Below are positions 33,826-41,700 of a stretch of 64,000 bases of DNA, one piece after another. The DNA lies in contig CAWDUQ010000001.1 in the NCBI GenBank assembly GCA_963805495.1, positions 62,001 to 126,000 on the forward strand, read 5' to 3'. This DNA comes from DAHUXD01 sp963805495 (GTDB lineage Bacteria; Acidobacteriota; Thermoanaerobaculia; UBA5066; Gp7-AA6). The notes under the pieces were generated by a model. It saw only the letters and a list, made by a program, of their open reading frames with translations. It did no database searches and was not told the origin of the DNA. Numbering within the stretch: position 1 is the stretch's first letter; the number at the start of each line of letters is the position of its first letter. Both the position numbers and the translations under genes were made by a program.

Positions 33826-34502
33826 GATTGCCCTCCTGCGGCGGCCAGCCGGTTGATGTCGGCCGGGCCGAGAATTTTCCTGGCGTCGCCGCGCCCGGCG
33901 AGCGCGATCATCGCGCGGCCGACGGCGACGGTCGTCGTGATCTGCCGCGGGAAGAGCCGCCGCAACAGGGGGAAGAAGGGGCGGAACAGGACGTAGAACG
34001 TCCGGTAGAGACGGGTGCCCGACCGGACGCCCCGCATCGGCTCGATCAACCCCGGGCGAAGCATGTAGGCCCCGCCGATCGGCAGCGCGAGCAGCGCGTT
34101 TTCGGTTCTCCCCTTGACGCGCGCCCACATCGCGCGCCCGTGCTCGGTCGAGTCGGTTCCCGCGCCGGAGACGTAGACGAAGACCAGGTGGGGGCTCTCC
34201 GCCGCGAGTGCCCGCGCGGCCGCGAGCGTCAGGTCGTAGGTGCGCCGCGTGTACTCGGCTTCCGAGAGCCCCGCCGCGGAGACACCGAGGCAGAAGAAGC
34301 AGCCGTCGACGCCCCGGAAGCGAGGCGCAAGAGCCGTGTAGTCGAGGAAGTCCGCGTGGAGGACCTCGGTCAGCTTCGGGTGCGAGACCCCGCAGGTCCG
34401 GCGGCCGACGACGAGGACCGAATCGACCCGCGGATCGTCGAGGCACTCGAGGAGCACGCCCCCGCCCACCATGCCGCTCGCCCCGAAGAGGACGACCTTC
34501 AC
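33822..34502 (-). CDS. NAD(P)-binding SDR-like epimerase family protein
   Basis: A 226-residue Rossmann-fold protein. It starts VKVVLFGASGMVGGGVL, the GxxGxxG dinucleotide loop at 8-14, followed by SVLVVGRRTCG. FVYVSGAGTDSTEHGRAMWARVKGRTE cut at the SGAGTDS segment, and LRPGLIEP, fit the atypical short-chain dehydrogenase group that includes HTATIP2/YbjT-like proteins. The substrate is unknown. GTG at 34502 is the first usable start. Its stop overlaps the ZIP start, so the two are coupled. Confidence 0.8.
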   Translation of the reverse strand: MKVVLFGASGMVGGGVLLECLDDPRVDSVLVVGRRTCGVSHPKLTEVLHADFLDYTALAPRFRGVDGCFFCLGVSAAGLSEAEYTRRTYDLTLAAARALAAESPHLVFVYVSGAGTDSTEHGRAMWARVKGRTENALLALPIGGAYMLRPGLIEPMRGVRSGTRLYRTFYVLFRPFFPLLRRLFPRQITTTVAVGRAMIALAGRGDARKILGPADINRLAAAGGQS

Positions 34503-34581
34503 CTCGCGCAACGTATCACCGGAGGCGCCCGGGGAGTTTGGCGCTACACTCCCGCGCCAGACAATCCGAGAAGGAGGAGAC
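34503..34581. promoter_or_regulatory. divergent intergenic region with ribosome-binding site
   Basis: This 79-base gap lies between the minus-strand epimerase gene and the plus-strand GH172-type gene, the only divergent pair in the window, so both promoters should be here. AAGGAGGAGA at 34571-34580 is a strong ribosome site for the plus-strand gene. A TACACT at about 34544-34549 could be a -10 element, but no good -35 partner is visible. Confidence 0.4.
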
Positions 34582-35742
34582 ATGCCGAAGCTCCCCCGCG
34601 CCGCTCGCTTCGCCGTCCTCGCCGCCCTCGCCGCCGCCGTCCCGCTCGTGGCGCAGCAGCCCTCGCCTTTCAACGGCATCACGACGGGAGTCGGCGATCT
34701 GCCGCGCCTCTCGAAGGCGAAGACGCGCTCCATCTCGCCGGAGAACTTCACCGGTGAGAAAGGCAAAGGCGGGATGGCCACCGAAGGCACCGGCAAGACC
34801 GACGCCAAGGACCTCGGCGTCGGCTGGAAGATCTCGCCCTCGGTCGTCATCAAGCCCGGCCAGGTCTTCACGCTCGCCGACATTTCGGGCTCCGGCGCGA
34901 TCCAGCACATCTGGATGACGCCGACGGGAACCTGGCGGTATTCCATCCTCCGCATGTACTGGGACGGCGAGACGACACCCTCCGTCGAGGTCCCCGTCGG
35001 CGACTTCTTCGCCTCGGCCTGGCAGCGTTACGCCCAGATTTCCTCTCTCGCCGTGGCGGTCAATCCCGGCAGCGCCTTCAACAGCTACTGGGTCATGCCG
35101 TTCCGCAAGGGCGCGCGCATCACGATGGAGAACATCGGCGAGAAGGAGATGACGCTCTACTACCAGGTCACCTACGCGCTGACCGACATCGGCGCGGACG
35201 AGGCCTACTTCCACGCCCAGTTCCGCCGCGTCAATCCGCTGCCCTACAAGGACGTCCATACGCTCGTCGACGGCATCAAGGGCCAGGGCCACTACGTCGG
35301 AACCTACATGGCCTACGGCGTTCACAACAACGGCTGGTGGGGCGAGGGCGAGATCAAGTTCTACATGGACGGCGACACGGACTTCGCCACGATCGTCGGC
35401 ACCGGCACCGAGGACTACTTCTGCGGGTCCTACAACTTCGAGAACCGGGCGACGAAGCAGTACCAGGAGTTCTCCACTCCCTATTCCGGCATGCCCCTCG
35501 TCGTGCGGCCCGACGGCCTCTACCAGTCGCAGCAACGCTTCAGCCTCTATCGCTGGCACATCACCGACCCGATCCGCTTCGAGAAGGACCTGAAAGTGAC
35601 GATCCAGGCCCTCGGCTGGCGCTCGGGCGACCGGTACCTGCCGCTCCAGGACGACATCGCCTCGGTCGTCTACTGGTACCAGCGCGAGCCGCACGCTCCG
35701 TTCCCGAAGCTGCCCTCCAAGGACCAGCTCGAGATCCAGTAG
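34582..35742 (+). CDS. secreted GH172-type (DUF2961) glycosidase
   Basis: A 386-residue secreted protein: signal peptide (about 1-25) and a single DUF2961/GH172 domain spanning the rest. Conserved motifs are GSGAIQHIWMT, VEVPVGDFF, NSYWVMPF, NNGWWGEGEIKFYMDGD and IVGTGTEDYF; the glutamates near 255-257 and at 277 lie in the catalytic region of the family. It closely matches the single-domain difructose/alpha-D-fructofuranosidase type, without the extra domains of the copy at 20072. Probable substrates are furanosides. It has a strong ribosome site and is the only plus-strand gene, so it is regulated on its own. Confidence 0.88.
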   Translation: MPKLPRAARFAVLAALAAAVPLVAQQPSPFNGITTGVGDLPRLSKAKTRSISPENFTGEKGKGGMATEGTGKTDAKDLGVGWKISPSVVIKPGQVFTLADISGSGAIQHIWMTPTGTWRYSILRMYWDGETTPSVEVPVGDFFASAWQRYAQISSLAVAVNPGSAFNSYWVMPFRKGARITMENIGEKEMTLYYQVTYALTDIGADEAYFHAQFRRVNPLPYKDVHTLVDGIKGQGHYVGTYMAYGVHNNGWWGEGEIKFYMDGDTDFATIVGTGTEDYFCGSYNFENRATKQYQEFSTPYSGMPLVVRPDGLYQSQQRFSLYRWHITDPIRFEKDLKVTIQALGWRSGDRYLPLQDDIASVVYWYQREPHAPFPKLPSKDQLEIQ

Positions 35743-35760
35743 GTCCCGGGACCCGCCTCC

Positions 35761-35840
35761 GTCGCAGGGGCGGGGCTCGTCCCCGCCCTCATCAGCCACG
35801 GGAAATCGAAACGGGCGGCCGCAAGGGCCGCCCCTGCGAC
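35761..35840. repeat. GGGGCGGGGC hairpin repeat, copy 2
   Basis: An 80-base repeat with outer arms GTCGCAGGGGCGG and CCGCCCCTGCGAC and inner hairpins like those at 14176. It lies between the convergent ends of the plus-strand GH172 gene and the minus-strand TfoX-like gene, where its RNA hairpin could act as a bidirectional terminator. Confidence 0.7.
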
Positions 35841-35864
35841 CGGGACCCGTCCGGGCGCCGCGGG

Positions 35865-36245
35865 TCAGCGCGTGGGCCGGCTCCTCGTGCTCCGCGGCTT
35901 CGTGCGTCGGGTCGTGCGCGCCTTCGGTGGACGCGTTTCCGCGAAGTCCGCGGCGCGCTTGACCCAGCGGCGCAGCGCCGCTCCCGCCAGCCCGATTCCG
36001 TCGACGAAGAGGAACCCCCGCATCGGCCTCCCGGTGAAGTCCATCGGGCGCGCCCCCGGTTCCTCGAGGAGCGCCCCCTCGCGCTCGGGGTCGACGCGGA
36101 CCATGAGCGTCTCGCCGACGACGCCGCAGCTCATGTGGCCGCGGATCATGAACGCCACGCCGCCGAACATCTTCTTCTCGACGATTCCGTCGCGGCTCGA
36201 GAGGGCCGCGCGGACCCGTTCCGCCAGAGCCTCGTCATAGGCCAT
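35865..36245 (-). CDS. TfoX/Sxy N-terminal-domain protein
   Basis: A 126-residue protein with the TfoX N-terminal domain: LAERVRAALSSRDGIVEKKMFGG, VAFMIRGHMSCGVVG, and MDFTGRPMRGFLFVDG. It lacks the C-terminal domain of full-length Sxy, so a role in competence is not implied; stand-alone N-domain proteins are common and of unknown function. A basic, threonine/arginine-rich tail of about 20 residues follows. ATG start. Confidence 0.85.
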   Translation of the reverse strand: MAYDEALAERVRAALSSRDGIVEKKMFGGVAFMIRGHMSCGVVGETLMVRVDPEREGALLEEPGARPMDFTGRPMRGFLFVDGIGLAGAALRRWVKRAADFAETRPPKARTTRRTKPRSTRSRPTR

Positions 36246-36256
36246 CGCGTCGGCTC

Positions 36257-36625
36257 CTACTGCGGCGGCGAGAGCACGAGCTTCGGCAGGTATGCCAGCC
36301 CCGACGGCGTGACCTTCGCCTCGAGCGGCGTCGGAGTCGTGTATCCGGCGAACGTGCTCAGGACCTGGTACTGGCCCACCGGAACCGCCGGGAAGTCATA
36401 GCCGCCGTCCCCGCCCGTCGTCACCGTCTGGACGAGCTTGCCGTCGGGCGACTGAAGAGACACCGTGATCCCCGGCAGGACGTTGCCGTTCGTGTCGACC
36501 GCGATCCCGCGCACCACGCCGACCTGCGCCGGGGGCGCGCTGGAGCACGCGGCCAGGACGGCAACGCAGGCCGCGAGCCATGCCGGACGAGTCTTCGCCA
36601 AACCGCGAATTCGCATCGCAATCAT
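36257..36625 (-). CDS. lipoprotein with carboxypeptidase-regulatory-like domain
   Basis: A 122-residue lipoprotein. A basic N-terminus and hydrophobic helix end in the lipobox VLAAC (cysteine near residue 27). The mature part is a single beta-sandwich: VVRGIAVDTNGNVLPGITVSL, GGDGGYDFPAVPVGQYQVLS, the CarboxypepD_reg-like pattern. Such domains occur on outer-membrane and secreted proteins. ATG at 36625 overlaps the stop of the DUF1905-like gene (ATGA). Confidence 0.75.
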   Translation of the reverse strand: MIAMRIRGLAKTRPAWLAACVAVLAACSSAPPAQVGVVRGIAVDTNGNVLPGITVSLQSPDGKLVQTVTTGGDGGYDFPAVPVGQYQVLSTFAGYTTPTPLEAKVTPSGLAYLPKLVLSPPQ

Positions 36626-36882
36626 GGTATCAGCGGTTCGAGCGCGACCCGGATCGTCGCGCCCGTCTCGAGATCCAGGTCGGCTTCCATCTCGTCGGTG
36701 ACGAGGGCCCAGAACCGACGCGACCGCGCAACGGCCGCGGTCTCGAATGCCTTCGCCTTCACGCGCGCGCGAACGCGGAAGCCGCGACGCCCGGGCCGCA
36801 GCGACTGCGCCGACAGTCCCCAGCGCTTCCCGGGATCGAAGGGCACCTCGAACGCGCGGCCCTTGTGCCCCTCGAGGACCAC
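36622..36882 (-). CDS. DUF1905-like protein, apparent frameshift near start
   Basis: An 86-residue open frame reading VVLEGHKGRAFEVPFDPG, then RWGLSAQSLRPGRRGFRV and RSRRFWALVTDEMEADLDLE, which resembles DUF1905-type small beta-barrel proteins. The frame opens at a GTG at 36882, but a coupled GTG at 36908 (overlapping the upstream stop) would encode VKKIER in another frame. Adding one base near 36886-36890 would join the two into VKKIERFVGVVLEGHKG. The gene is therefore either slightly truncated or affected by an indel. Function unknown. Confidence 0.6.
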   Translation of the reverse strand: MVLEGHKGRAFEVPFDPGKRWGLSAQSLRPGRRGFRVRARVKAKAFETAAVARSRRFWALVTDEMEADLDLETGATIRVALEPLIP

Positions 36883-36904
36883 GCCGACAAGCGCTCGATC
36901 TTCT

Positions 36905-37405
36905 TCACGGCGCCGCCGGCAGCGAGTAGTCGAAGTCGTAGAAGTGCTTGCCGCCGGCCTCGATCCGGATCGCGAGCTTCCCGGCGATGCCCTCGAGCTC
37001 CCCCGTCCCGGATCCCGGCACGACGGCGATCGTCAGCGACGGCTTGCCTTCATCCATCAGGCCGTCGTGCTGCAGCGCGAAGGTGCCCTTTTTCCCCGCG
37101 AGCGATCCGCCGACGATCTCGAGCGCGACGTAGCCGCCGGATCCCTTCGCCTGGTCCATCACCGCGAGCATCTGCCCGCGGCCCGAGGCTTCGAGATCCC
37201 CGTGGTAGTGCTTGTCGAGCGCCATGCGCCCGATCTTGGGATCGCCGACCTTCTCGTCCGGAGGCTGAGGCGTCATCTTTACGTCAAATGCGCCCGTGGC
37301 GTGCTGCATCACCGCGCTCTCCTTTCCGCCCGCGCCGGCCGTTGCCTCCACTCCCGCGAGAAGGCACGCCAGGATTCCGGCCGCGAGGCCCCGCCGTGTC
37401 GTCAT
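36905..37405 (-). CDS. DUF3224 domain protein, exported
   Basis: A 166-residue protein with a signal peptide (about 1-24) and a DUF3224 beta-barrel: ATGAFDVKMTPQPPDEKVG, GRMALDKHYHGDLEASGRG, GGYVALEIVGGSLAGKKGTF and GKHFYDFDYSLP. The family is related to avidin/AOC-like barrels and its function is unknown. ATG start. Its stop overlaps the coupled GTG of the next gene. Confidence 0.85.
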   Translation of the reverse strand: MTTRRGLAAGILACLLAGVEATAGAGGKESAVMQHATGAFDVKMTPQPPDEKVGDPKIGRMALDKHYHGDLEASGRGQMLAVMDQAKGSGGYVALEIVGGSLAGKKGTFALQHDGLMDEGKPSLTIAVVPGSGTGELEGIAGKLAIRIEAGGKHFYDFDYSLPAAP

Positions 37406-37423
37406 GGTTGGCTGCGCGCGAGC

Positions 37424-38650
37424 CTAGTTCACGCGGCCGTACTTGCGAAGCGCTTCCATCACTTGATCGCCGGGAAGGGCGAAGACCCGCAGCCCGTCGG
37501 CGCCGGTCATCGTGTCGGCGGCCAGCATGGCGTTGACCACCGCCTCTTCCGTCGCCTCGATGGTCGCCCGGAAGAACGGATTGAGATCGTTGTTGGCGAG
37601 CATCCGGACCGCCGCTTCGCCCTTCGCCTTCTCGTTCGAGCGGTTGGCCGTCGAAAAGGCGAGGAAGAGGTCTCCCGACTGGTTCCCCGCCCAGCTCCCC
37701 AGCCGGCCGAGGCCCATGCCGACACGTTTGGCGAGCCTTTCGAGCTGCGTCGGCAGGAGCGGCGCGTCGGTCGCCACGATCACGACGATCGAGCCGCGCC
37801 CGAACTCCTCCGGCGAGGCGTCCTCGCGGGACGCGCCCTTGCCCGGGGCGTCGCAGCGGGGCGTGTCCTTCAACCAGGCCCGCGCGGGCTCTCCGTCGAG
37901 GGCGAGGCAGGGCTTGAGGCCCGCGATCTCCCGGCGGACCGGCACGCCGAGGATCTGGAGATCGCCGCCGTAGTTGCACTGCACCAGGACCCCGACGGTG
38001 TAGGACGCGGCCCCCTTCTCGGCGACGACCCGTGACGAGGTGCCGATGCCGCCCTTGAACCCGTTGCAGATCATCCCGGTACCGCCGCCGACCGCTCCCT
38101 CGGTCACCCGCCCGCCCCTCGCGGCGTCGAGCGCCGTCCAGACGTGCTCGGGCTTGACGTACTGCCCGTTGGCATCGGACAGCGAGTCGAACGTCTCCGA
38201 GACGATCGGATAGGTGAACTCGAATTGCCGTCCGCGCGCGATCTCCCACTGGATCGCGGCGTCGCGCACCGTGCCGACGCTGTGCGTTCCCGTCAGAAGG
38301 ATCGGCCCCTCGAGAAAGCCCGATTCCTTGATCCAGTTGACGCCCGTCATGTCGCCGTTGCCGTTCTGGTTGAACGTCGCCGCCATCACGAAGTCCCAGT
38401 CGCCCCGGGGCCGCGTCAGGATCGCCGTGACTCCGGTGCGGACCGGGCCCTTCCCGGGCACCACGCGTCCCTCGCCCGAGATCAGGGTCACGTGCGCGAC
38501 GGCGACCCCCGCCACGTCCGTGATCGCGTTCTCCGGGCCGGTCCTGCCCGGAAACGGAATCCCGAGCTCTCTTCCGCGCGGCTTGCCCTGGGCCGCGAGG
38601 ACGCCGGGAACGAGCCACGCGACCAGGATCACCCGGGTGAAAATTCTCAT
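37424..38650 (-). CDS. P1 family (DmpA-type) aminopeptidase, exported
   Basis: A 408-residue self-cleaving Ntn-hydrolase-fold peptidase. A signal peptide (about 1-20) is followed by RELGIPFPGRTGPENAITDVAGV, typical of DmpA. EGAVGGGTGMICNGFKGGIGTSSR is the conserved centre, and GRGSIVVIVATDAPLLP contains the serine at which the precursor is cleaved to make the new N-terminal nucleophile. It would remove N-terminal residues, often D- or beta-amino acids, in the periplasm. The ATG overlaps the stop of the VOC gene (ATGA). Confidence 0.9.
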   Translation of the reverse strand: MRIFTRVILVAWLVPGVLAAQGKPRGRELGIPFPGRTGPENAITDVAGVAVAHVTLISGEGRVVPGKGPVRTGVTAILTRPRGDWDFVMAATFNQNGNGDMTGVNWIKESGFLEGPILLTGTHSVGTVRDAAIQWEIARGRQFEFTYPIVSETFDSLSDANGQYVKPEHVWTALDAARGGRVTEGAVGGGTGMICNGFKGGIGTSSRVVAEKGAASYTVGVLVQCNYGGDLQILGVPVRREIAGLKPCLALDGEPARAWLKDTPRCDAPGKGASREDASPEEFGRGSIVVIVATDAPLLPTQLERLAKRVGMGLGRLGSWAGNQSGDLFLAFSTANRSNEKAKGEAAVRMLANNDLNPFFRATIEATEEAVVNAMLAADTMTGADGLRVFALPGDQVMEALRKYGRVN

Positions 38651-39012
38651 GTGCCCTCCTCAGGGTCCGACCCGAACCTCAACACATTGCCGTCGGGGTC
38701 CTCGACCTGCATCTCGAGCGCCCAGGGGAAGCGCGTCGGCTCGAGCCGCACGATTGCCCCCCGCGCCAGGTATTCCCGATGGAGGGCGCGCGCGTCGCCG
38801 ACCCCGACCCATACCCAGGCGCCGCCGCGCCCCTGGCCGCCCCGGCAGAGATAGATGCCGCGGCCGTCCCGGCCCACGTACGCGAAGTCGTCGTTTCCCC
38901 ACGGAGCCTTTTCGAATCCGAGCACGTCGACGTAGTAGGCGACGCTTCGGGCCATGTCCTCGACCCGGAGGATCGGATCGATGCACTCGAAGCGTGTCGG
39001 CGTCGCCGTCAT
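38647..39012 (-). CDS. VOC-fold glyoxalase-like protein
   Basis: A 121-residue vicinal-oxygen-chelate protein. FECIDPILRVEDMARSVAYY begins the first beta-alpha-beta-beta-beta unit, and WALEMQVEDPDGNVLRFGSDP ends the second, as in bleomycin-resistance and glyoxalase relatives. RGIYLCRGGQGRGGAWVWVG is the strand pair across the barrel. The reaction is unknown. It overlaps both neighbouring genes by four bases, indicating an operon of hydrolase, VOC and DmpA. Confidence 0.83.
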   Translation of the reverse strand: MTATPTRFECIDPILRVEDMARSVAYYVDVLGFEKAPWGNDDFAYVGRDGRGIYLCRGGQGRGGAWVWVGVGDARALHREYLARGAIVRLEPTRFPWALEMQVEDPDGNVLRFGSDPEEGT

Positions 39013-39710
39013 CGCGGCCGGCGCTCCGGCTTCGGCAGGAATCGCAGGATCGCCTCCATCACCTTCGGGCCGTCGGCGGTGGCGAAAAGAAACTGGGCGT
39101 GCGCGGAGCCCTCCAGGACGAGGAGCTCCTTCGGCTCGGGCGACGCGTCGTAGGAAGCCCGGATCCCCGGCAACCGCTTCTCGCCGCTTCCGTCGGCGTC
39201 GCCGCGGGCGACGATGAAGAGCTTGCGGCAGGCGATCTTTCCGGGATCGCGGCCGGCCCGCGCCCCGAGCAGTACGAGCGCGTCGATCTCGCCGGGCCTG
39301 GCCACGGCGGCGGCGTTGGCCGAGGCGAACCCGCCCATGCTCGCCCCGACGATCGAGACCTTCGCCGCGCCCAGACGCCGCAGATAGCGCACGGCCGCGA
39401 GCACGTCGTACTGCAGCGGCGCGCTCATCGGGTCGGCCTGGCCCGGCCCGCGCGACTCTCCGTAGCCCCGGAAATCGAGCGCGAGCACCCGGTATCCGGC
39501 TTTTGCGAGAGCGCGCGCCTCCCCGGCCCAGCTTTCCTTGTCGAAGCGCCCGCCGTGGGCGAGAACGACCGCGTCGACTCCCGAGCCGGACACGTCGGCG
39601 AAAACGCGCCCGCCGTCCTGCGACTGGAACGAGACTTTCTCCCGGGCGCCGAGCGGCGCGGACAGCGCCCCGGCGAAAATCGCCGCGGCCGCGACCATCC
39701 GGCGGCGCAC
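39009..39710 (-). CDS. alpha/beta-hydrolase, exported
   Basis: A 233-residue alpha/beta-hydrolase with a hydrophobic leader (MVAAAAIFAGALSAPLGA after five residues). VVLAHGGRFDKESW is the HG oxyanion motif, GASMGG the nucleophile elbow, and GSAHAQFLF carries the catalytic histidine. LALDFRGYGESRGPG is also typical. The substrate is unknown. GTG at 39710 is preferred since GAGGAATAGGAAC precedes it. Confidence 0.82.
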   Translation of the reverse strand: MRRRMVAAAAIFAGALSAPLGAREKVSFQSQDGGRVFADVSGSGVDAVVLAHGGRFDKESWAGEARALAKAGYRVLALDFRGYGESRGPGQADPMSAPLQYDVLAAVRYLRRLGAAKVSIVGASMGGFASANAAAVARPGEIDALVLLGARAGRDPGKIACRKLFIVARGDADGSGEKRLPGIRASYDASPEPKELLVLEGSAHAQFLFATADGPKVMEAILRFLPKPERRPR

Positions 39711-39714
39711 GTTC

Positions 39715-39960
39715 CTATTCCTCGACGCTCTCCGCGAACAGGCGCTCGAGCGACGACTCGTCTTCGAGCCCCGCCTCCGCTCCGGCACTGGTGTAGACCT
39801 CGACCTCGACGTGCCCGTCGGGAAAGAACTCGACCTCCCAGTGTTCGCCCGGGATCATCACCTCGACCATCACGGCCTCACGGACGCTGTCGAGCCGGAA
39901 CGCCAGATTGGCGGCCCGGAGCCTTTCGATGAAGTCGATCACCTTCTGAAGAGGATTCAT
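39715..39960 (-). CDS. small acidic protein of unknown function
   Basis: An 81-residue acidic protein: MNPLQKVIDFIERLRAANLA is an amphipathic helix, followed by beta-strand-like VREAVMVEVMIPGEHWEVEF and PDGHVEVEVYTS, and an acidic tail. The pattern of an N-terminal helix and short strands is seen in small conserved bacterial proteins of unknown role. ATG with AGGGAGTGAGCG upstream. The following hydrolase starts four bases after its stop. Confidence 0.65.
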   Translation of the reverse strand: MNPLQKVIDFIERLRAANLAFRLDSVREAVMVEVMIPGEHWEVEFFPDGHVEVEVYTSAGAEAGLEDESSLERLFAESVEE

Positions 39961-40021
39961 CGTCGCTCACTCCCTTTCGACTTTCCTCCGGCGGAAGAAC
40001 GATAGCGCGATACCGCCCGGT

Positions 40022-40309
40022 TCAGGTCAGCGGCAGTGCACGAAACCAGCTCGCCACCGGCGTCCAGAGGCGGCCCTGGGCCACCGTGAACCAGGCCAGG
40101 TGGGCCACCGGGAAAACCGCGGCGCCGGCGGCAAAGAGCAGGCGCTGGCGGGCCGTCATGCGCGGGCGCCAGAGGAGCGCGAAGAGGATCAAGTCCGTCG
40201 ATCCGTAGGTGATCGCCTGGGCGACGAGCGGATTCGGCAGCGGCGGACCGTAATAGAAGATCAGCCGGCCGACGACCGGGTCGATCAGGACGAGCCCCGT
40301 TGCGATCAT
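40022..40309 (-). pseudogene. C-terminal fragment of a multi-helix membrane protein
   Basis: The intact frame encodes about 95 residues from ATG at 40309, with three hydrophobic segments (MIATGLVLIDPVVGRLIFYY, a middle helix, and an AAGAAVFPVAHLAWFTV helix). In frame just upstream are TPALHARF residues, but no start. A coupled GTG at the end of the haem-binding gene opens a different frame that stops after 12 residues. The P-x-LHARFMIA-type sequence normally sits in the middle of larger membrane proteins, so this looks like a 3' remnant. It could also be a short functional protein. Confidence 0.45.
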
Positions 40310-40379
40310 GAACCGCGCGTGGAGCGCCGGCGTCCGGTTCCCGTCTACGACGTCCCCGCGCCGGGAAGTCGCACGCGCT

Positions 40380-40832
40380 TCACTGCCCCCCGCCCCCGGC
40401 GAGGGTCCACGCCCTGAGCAACGCCACGTCCTCCGCCGACAATCCGGCTTCGCGGTGCACGGCGACGTAGAACCACGGAGGCATCTCTCCGTCGGCGATC
40501 TGCTCGCGGACCTCCTTGAGCTTGCGGGCCTTGCGTTTCGCGGCATACCCGCCCCAGTCCGAGAAGTTGAGCTCCTTCCGGCCCTCGCGCACGTCCCGCG
40601 CGACGAGCCAGGAGACAGGCGCCACCCGGCTGTACCAGGGCCAGGTCGTTTCGTTGGAGTGGCAGTCGTAGCAGGCCCGCTTGAGAACGGCATGCACGTC
40701 GGCCGGCGCCGCGACGTCGGCCGCGACCGGCGGGCTCGTCCGATCGACGGGAACGAGCTGGATGGCGACGAGCGCCACGGCGAGCCCGAGCAGCCCGCGC
40801 CGGATGACGTCCTTCCGAAAGATTCCTTTCAC
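40380..40832 (-). CDS. haem-binding-domain (cytochrome-like) protein
   Basis: A 150-residue protein with an N-terminal membrane anchor or signal (VIRRGLLGLAVALVAIQLV) and a haem-binding domain: the CYDCHSNETTWPWYS segment contains the CxxCH haem-c attachment site at about residues 55-59, and GEMPPWFYV provides the likely second axial region. It belongs to the Haem_bd (PF14376-like) family, found in Bacteroidota and environmental bacteria. It acts on the periplasmic side. GTG at 40832 is the start that gives the leader. Confidence 0.85.
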   Translation of the reverse strand: MKGIFRKDVIRRGLLGLAVALVAIQLVPVDRTSPPVAADVAAPADVHAVLKRACYDCHSNETTWPWYSRVAPVSWLVARDVREGRKELNFSDWGGYAAKRKARKLKEVREQIADGEMPPWFYVAVHREAGLSAEDVALLRAWTLAGGGGQ

Positions 40833-41164
40833 GAGCCACCCCCGCGTTCGTTCGTTTCCAGGCAGAGCCCGCGCGGCGGTGCCGTCCAGCGAGCGCCGGC
40901 GCCGGAGTTTACGCCCTCCACGCCGCCGCCGTCGCGTCGGCCCGACGCCTCGCGGACTCGCCGAATGCCTCCGCGCGCCGGGTCGGCAGGGACGCATTGC
41001 GGGAGCTCACCGGGCCCTCCGTGATGCGGCGACTCGCGGCCCGGCGGCGGCCCCGGAAAGCGAAGGACTGAAAGGAGCCGTCGGAAGACCGTCGGCAATC
41101 TCGAGGTCAGGCGCGGGAATGACGACGTGGCCGAACCGGTCGGGCGGGCCGTGTCACGCGCCCC
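40833..41164. other. non-coding gap of about 330 bases
   Basis: No convincing gene, repeat or RNA was seen. The sequence is very GC-rich and contains only arginine/proline-rich chance frames. It separates the haem-binding gene from the upstream lipoprotein gene and may hold the promoter for the former, but no clear -10/-35 pair is visible. Confidence 0.5.
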
Positions 41165-41578
41165 TCACGCTCCAGGCGCCATCGCCAGGACGAGCGGCGC
41201 GTCCTGGCCCTGTCCCGAGACCTCGATGTCCATCTCGACCGTGTCGAATCCGTCGCGGCAGGTCTTCAAGAGATAGCGCCCGTCGGGCACGCCGCCGACG
41301 ACGAAGCGTCCGGTCGCATCGCTCGTTGCCCGATAAACCGAGGTGGCGGCGTCCTGCCCGATCAGGACGACCGCCACGCCCGGGAGCGGCCGCCCGGACG
41401 GGTCGACGGCTCGCCCGGCCACGATCCTCACGACCGTCCCGGGCAGGCGCACCGCGACGTGCCCGCGGCACAGCAGCGCCGCGTTGCGGGCGCTGCCGGT
41501 CAGGCCGCGCGAGGACGACGCGCAACCTCCCGCGGCGAGACCGATCGCGAGAGCCGCCGCGGCCGCCCGCCGGATCAC
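41165..41578 (-). CDS. lipoprotein with carboxypeptidase-regulatory-like domain
   Basis: A 137-residue lipoprotein: basic start, hydrophobic helix and lipobox LAAGGC (cysteine near residue 19). The mature part has one beta-sandwich with VVRIVAGRAVDPSGRPLPGV, TSDATGRFVVGGVPDGRYLL and EMDIEVSGQGQDAPLVL, the CarboxypepD_reg pattern. It resembles the product of the gene at 36257 in design but not in sequence. GTG at 41578 is preceded by GAGGAG. Confidence 0.75.
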   Translation of the reverse strand: MIRRAAAAALAIGLAAGGCASSSRGLTGSARNAALLCRGHVAVRLPGTVVRIVAGRAVDPSGRPLPGVAVVLIGQDAATSVYRATSDATGRFVVGGVPDGRYLLKTCRDGFDTVEMDIEVSGQGQDAPLVLAMAPGA

Positions 41579-41700
41579 ACGCCGCTCCTCAGGATCGGAC
41601 AACGGCGCCGCGCGACGACGACCATCCTCGGCGCCGATGGCGGAATCTCGGAGGGGTCGCAGGCCATCGGCATGCGGGCGCGGATCGAGTCGGCCATCGA

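Noticed and set aside
31163..33856. 897-residue plus-strand open frame
   Set aside because: It is antisense to the CocE-type and ZIP genes and has no domain-like pattern.
40829..41098. Plausible 89-residue gene in the 40.8-41.1 kb gap
   Set aside because: It is proline/glycine/arginine-rich, has no ribosome site, and overlaps the start of the haem-binding gene in another frame.
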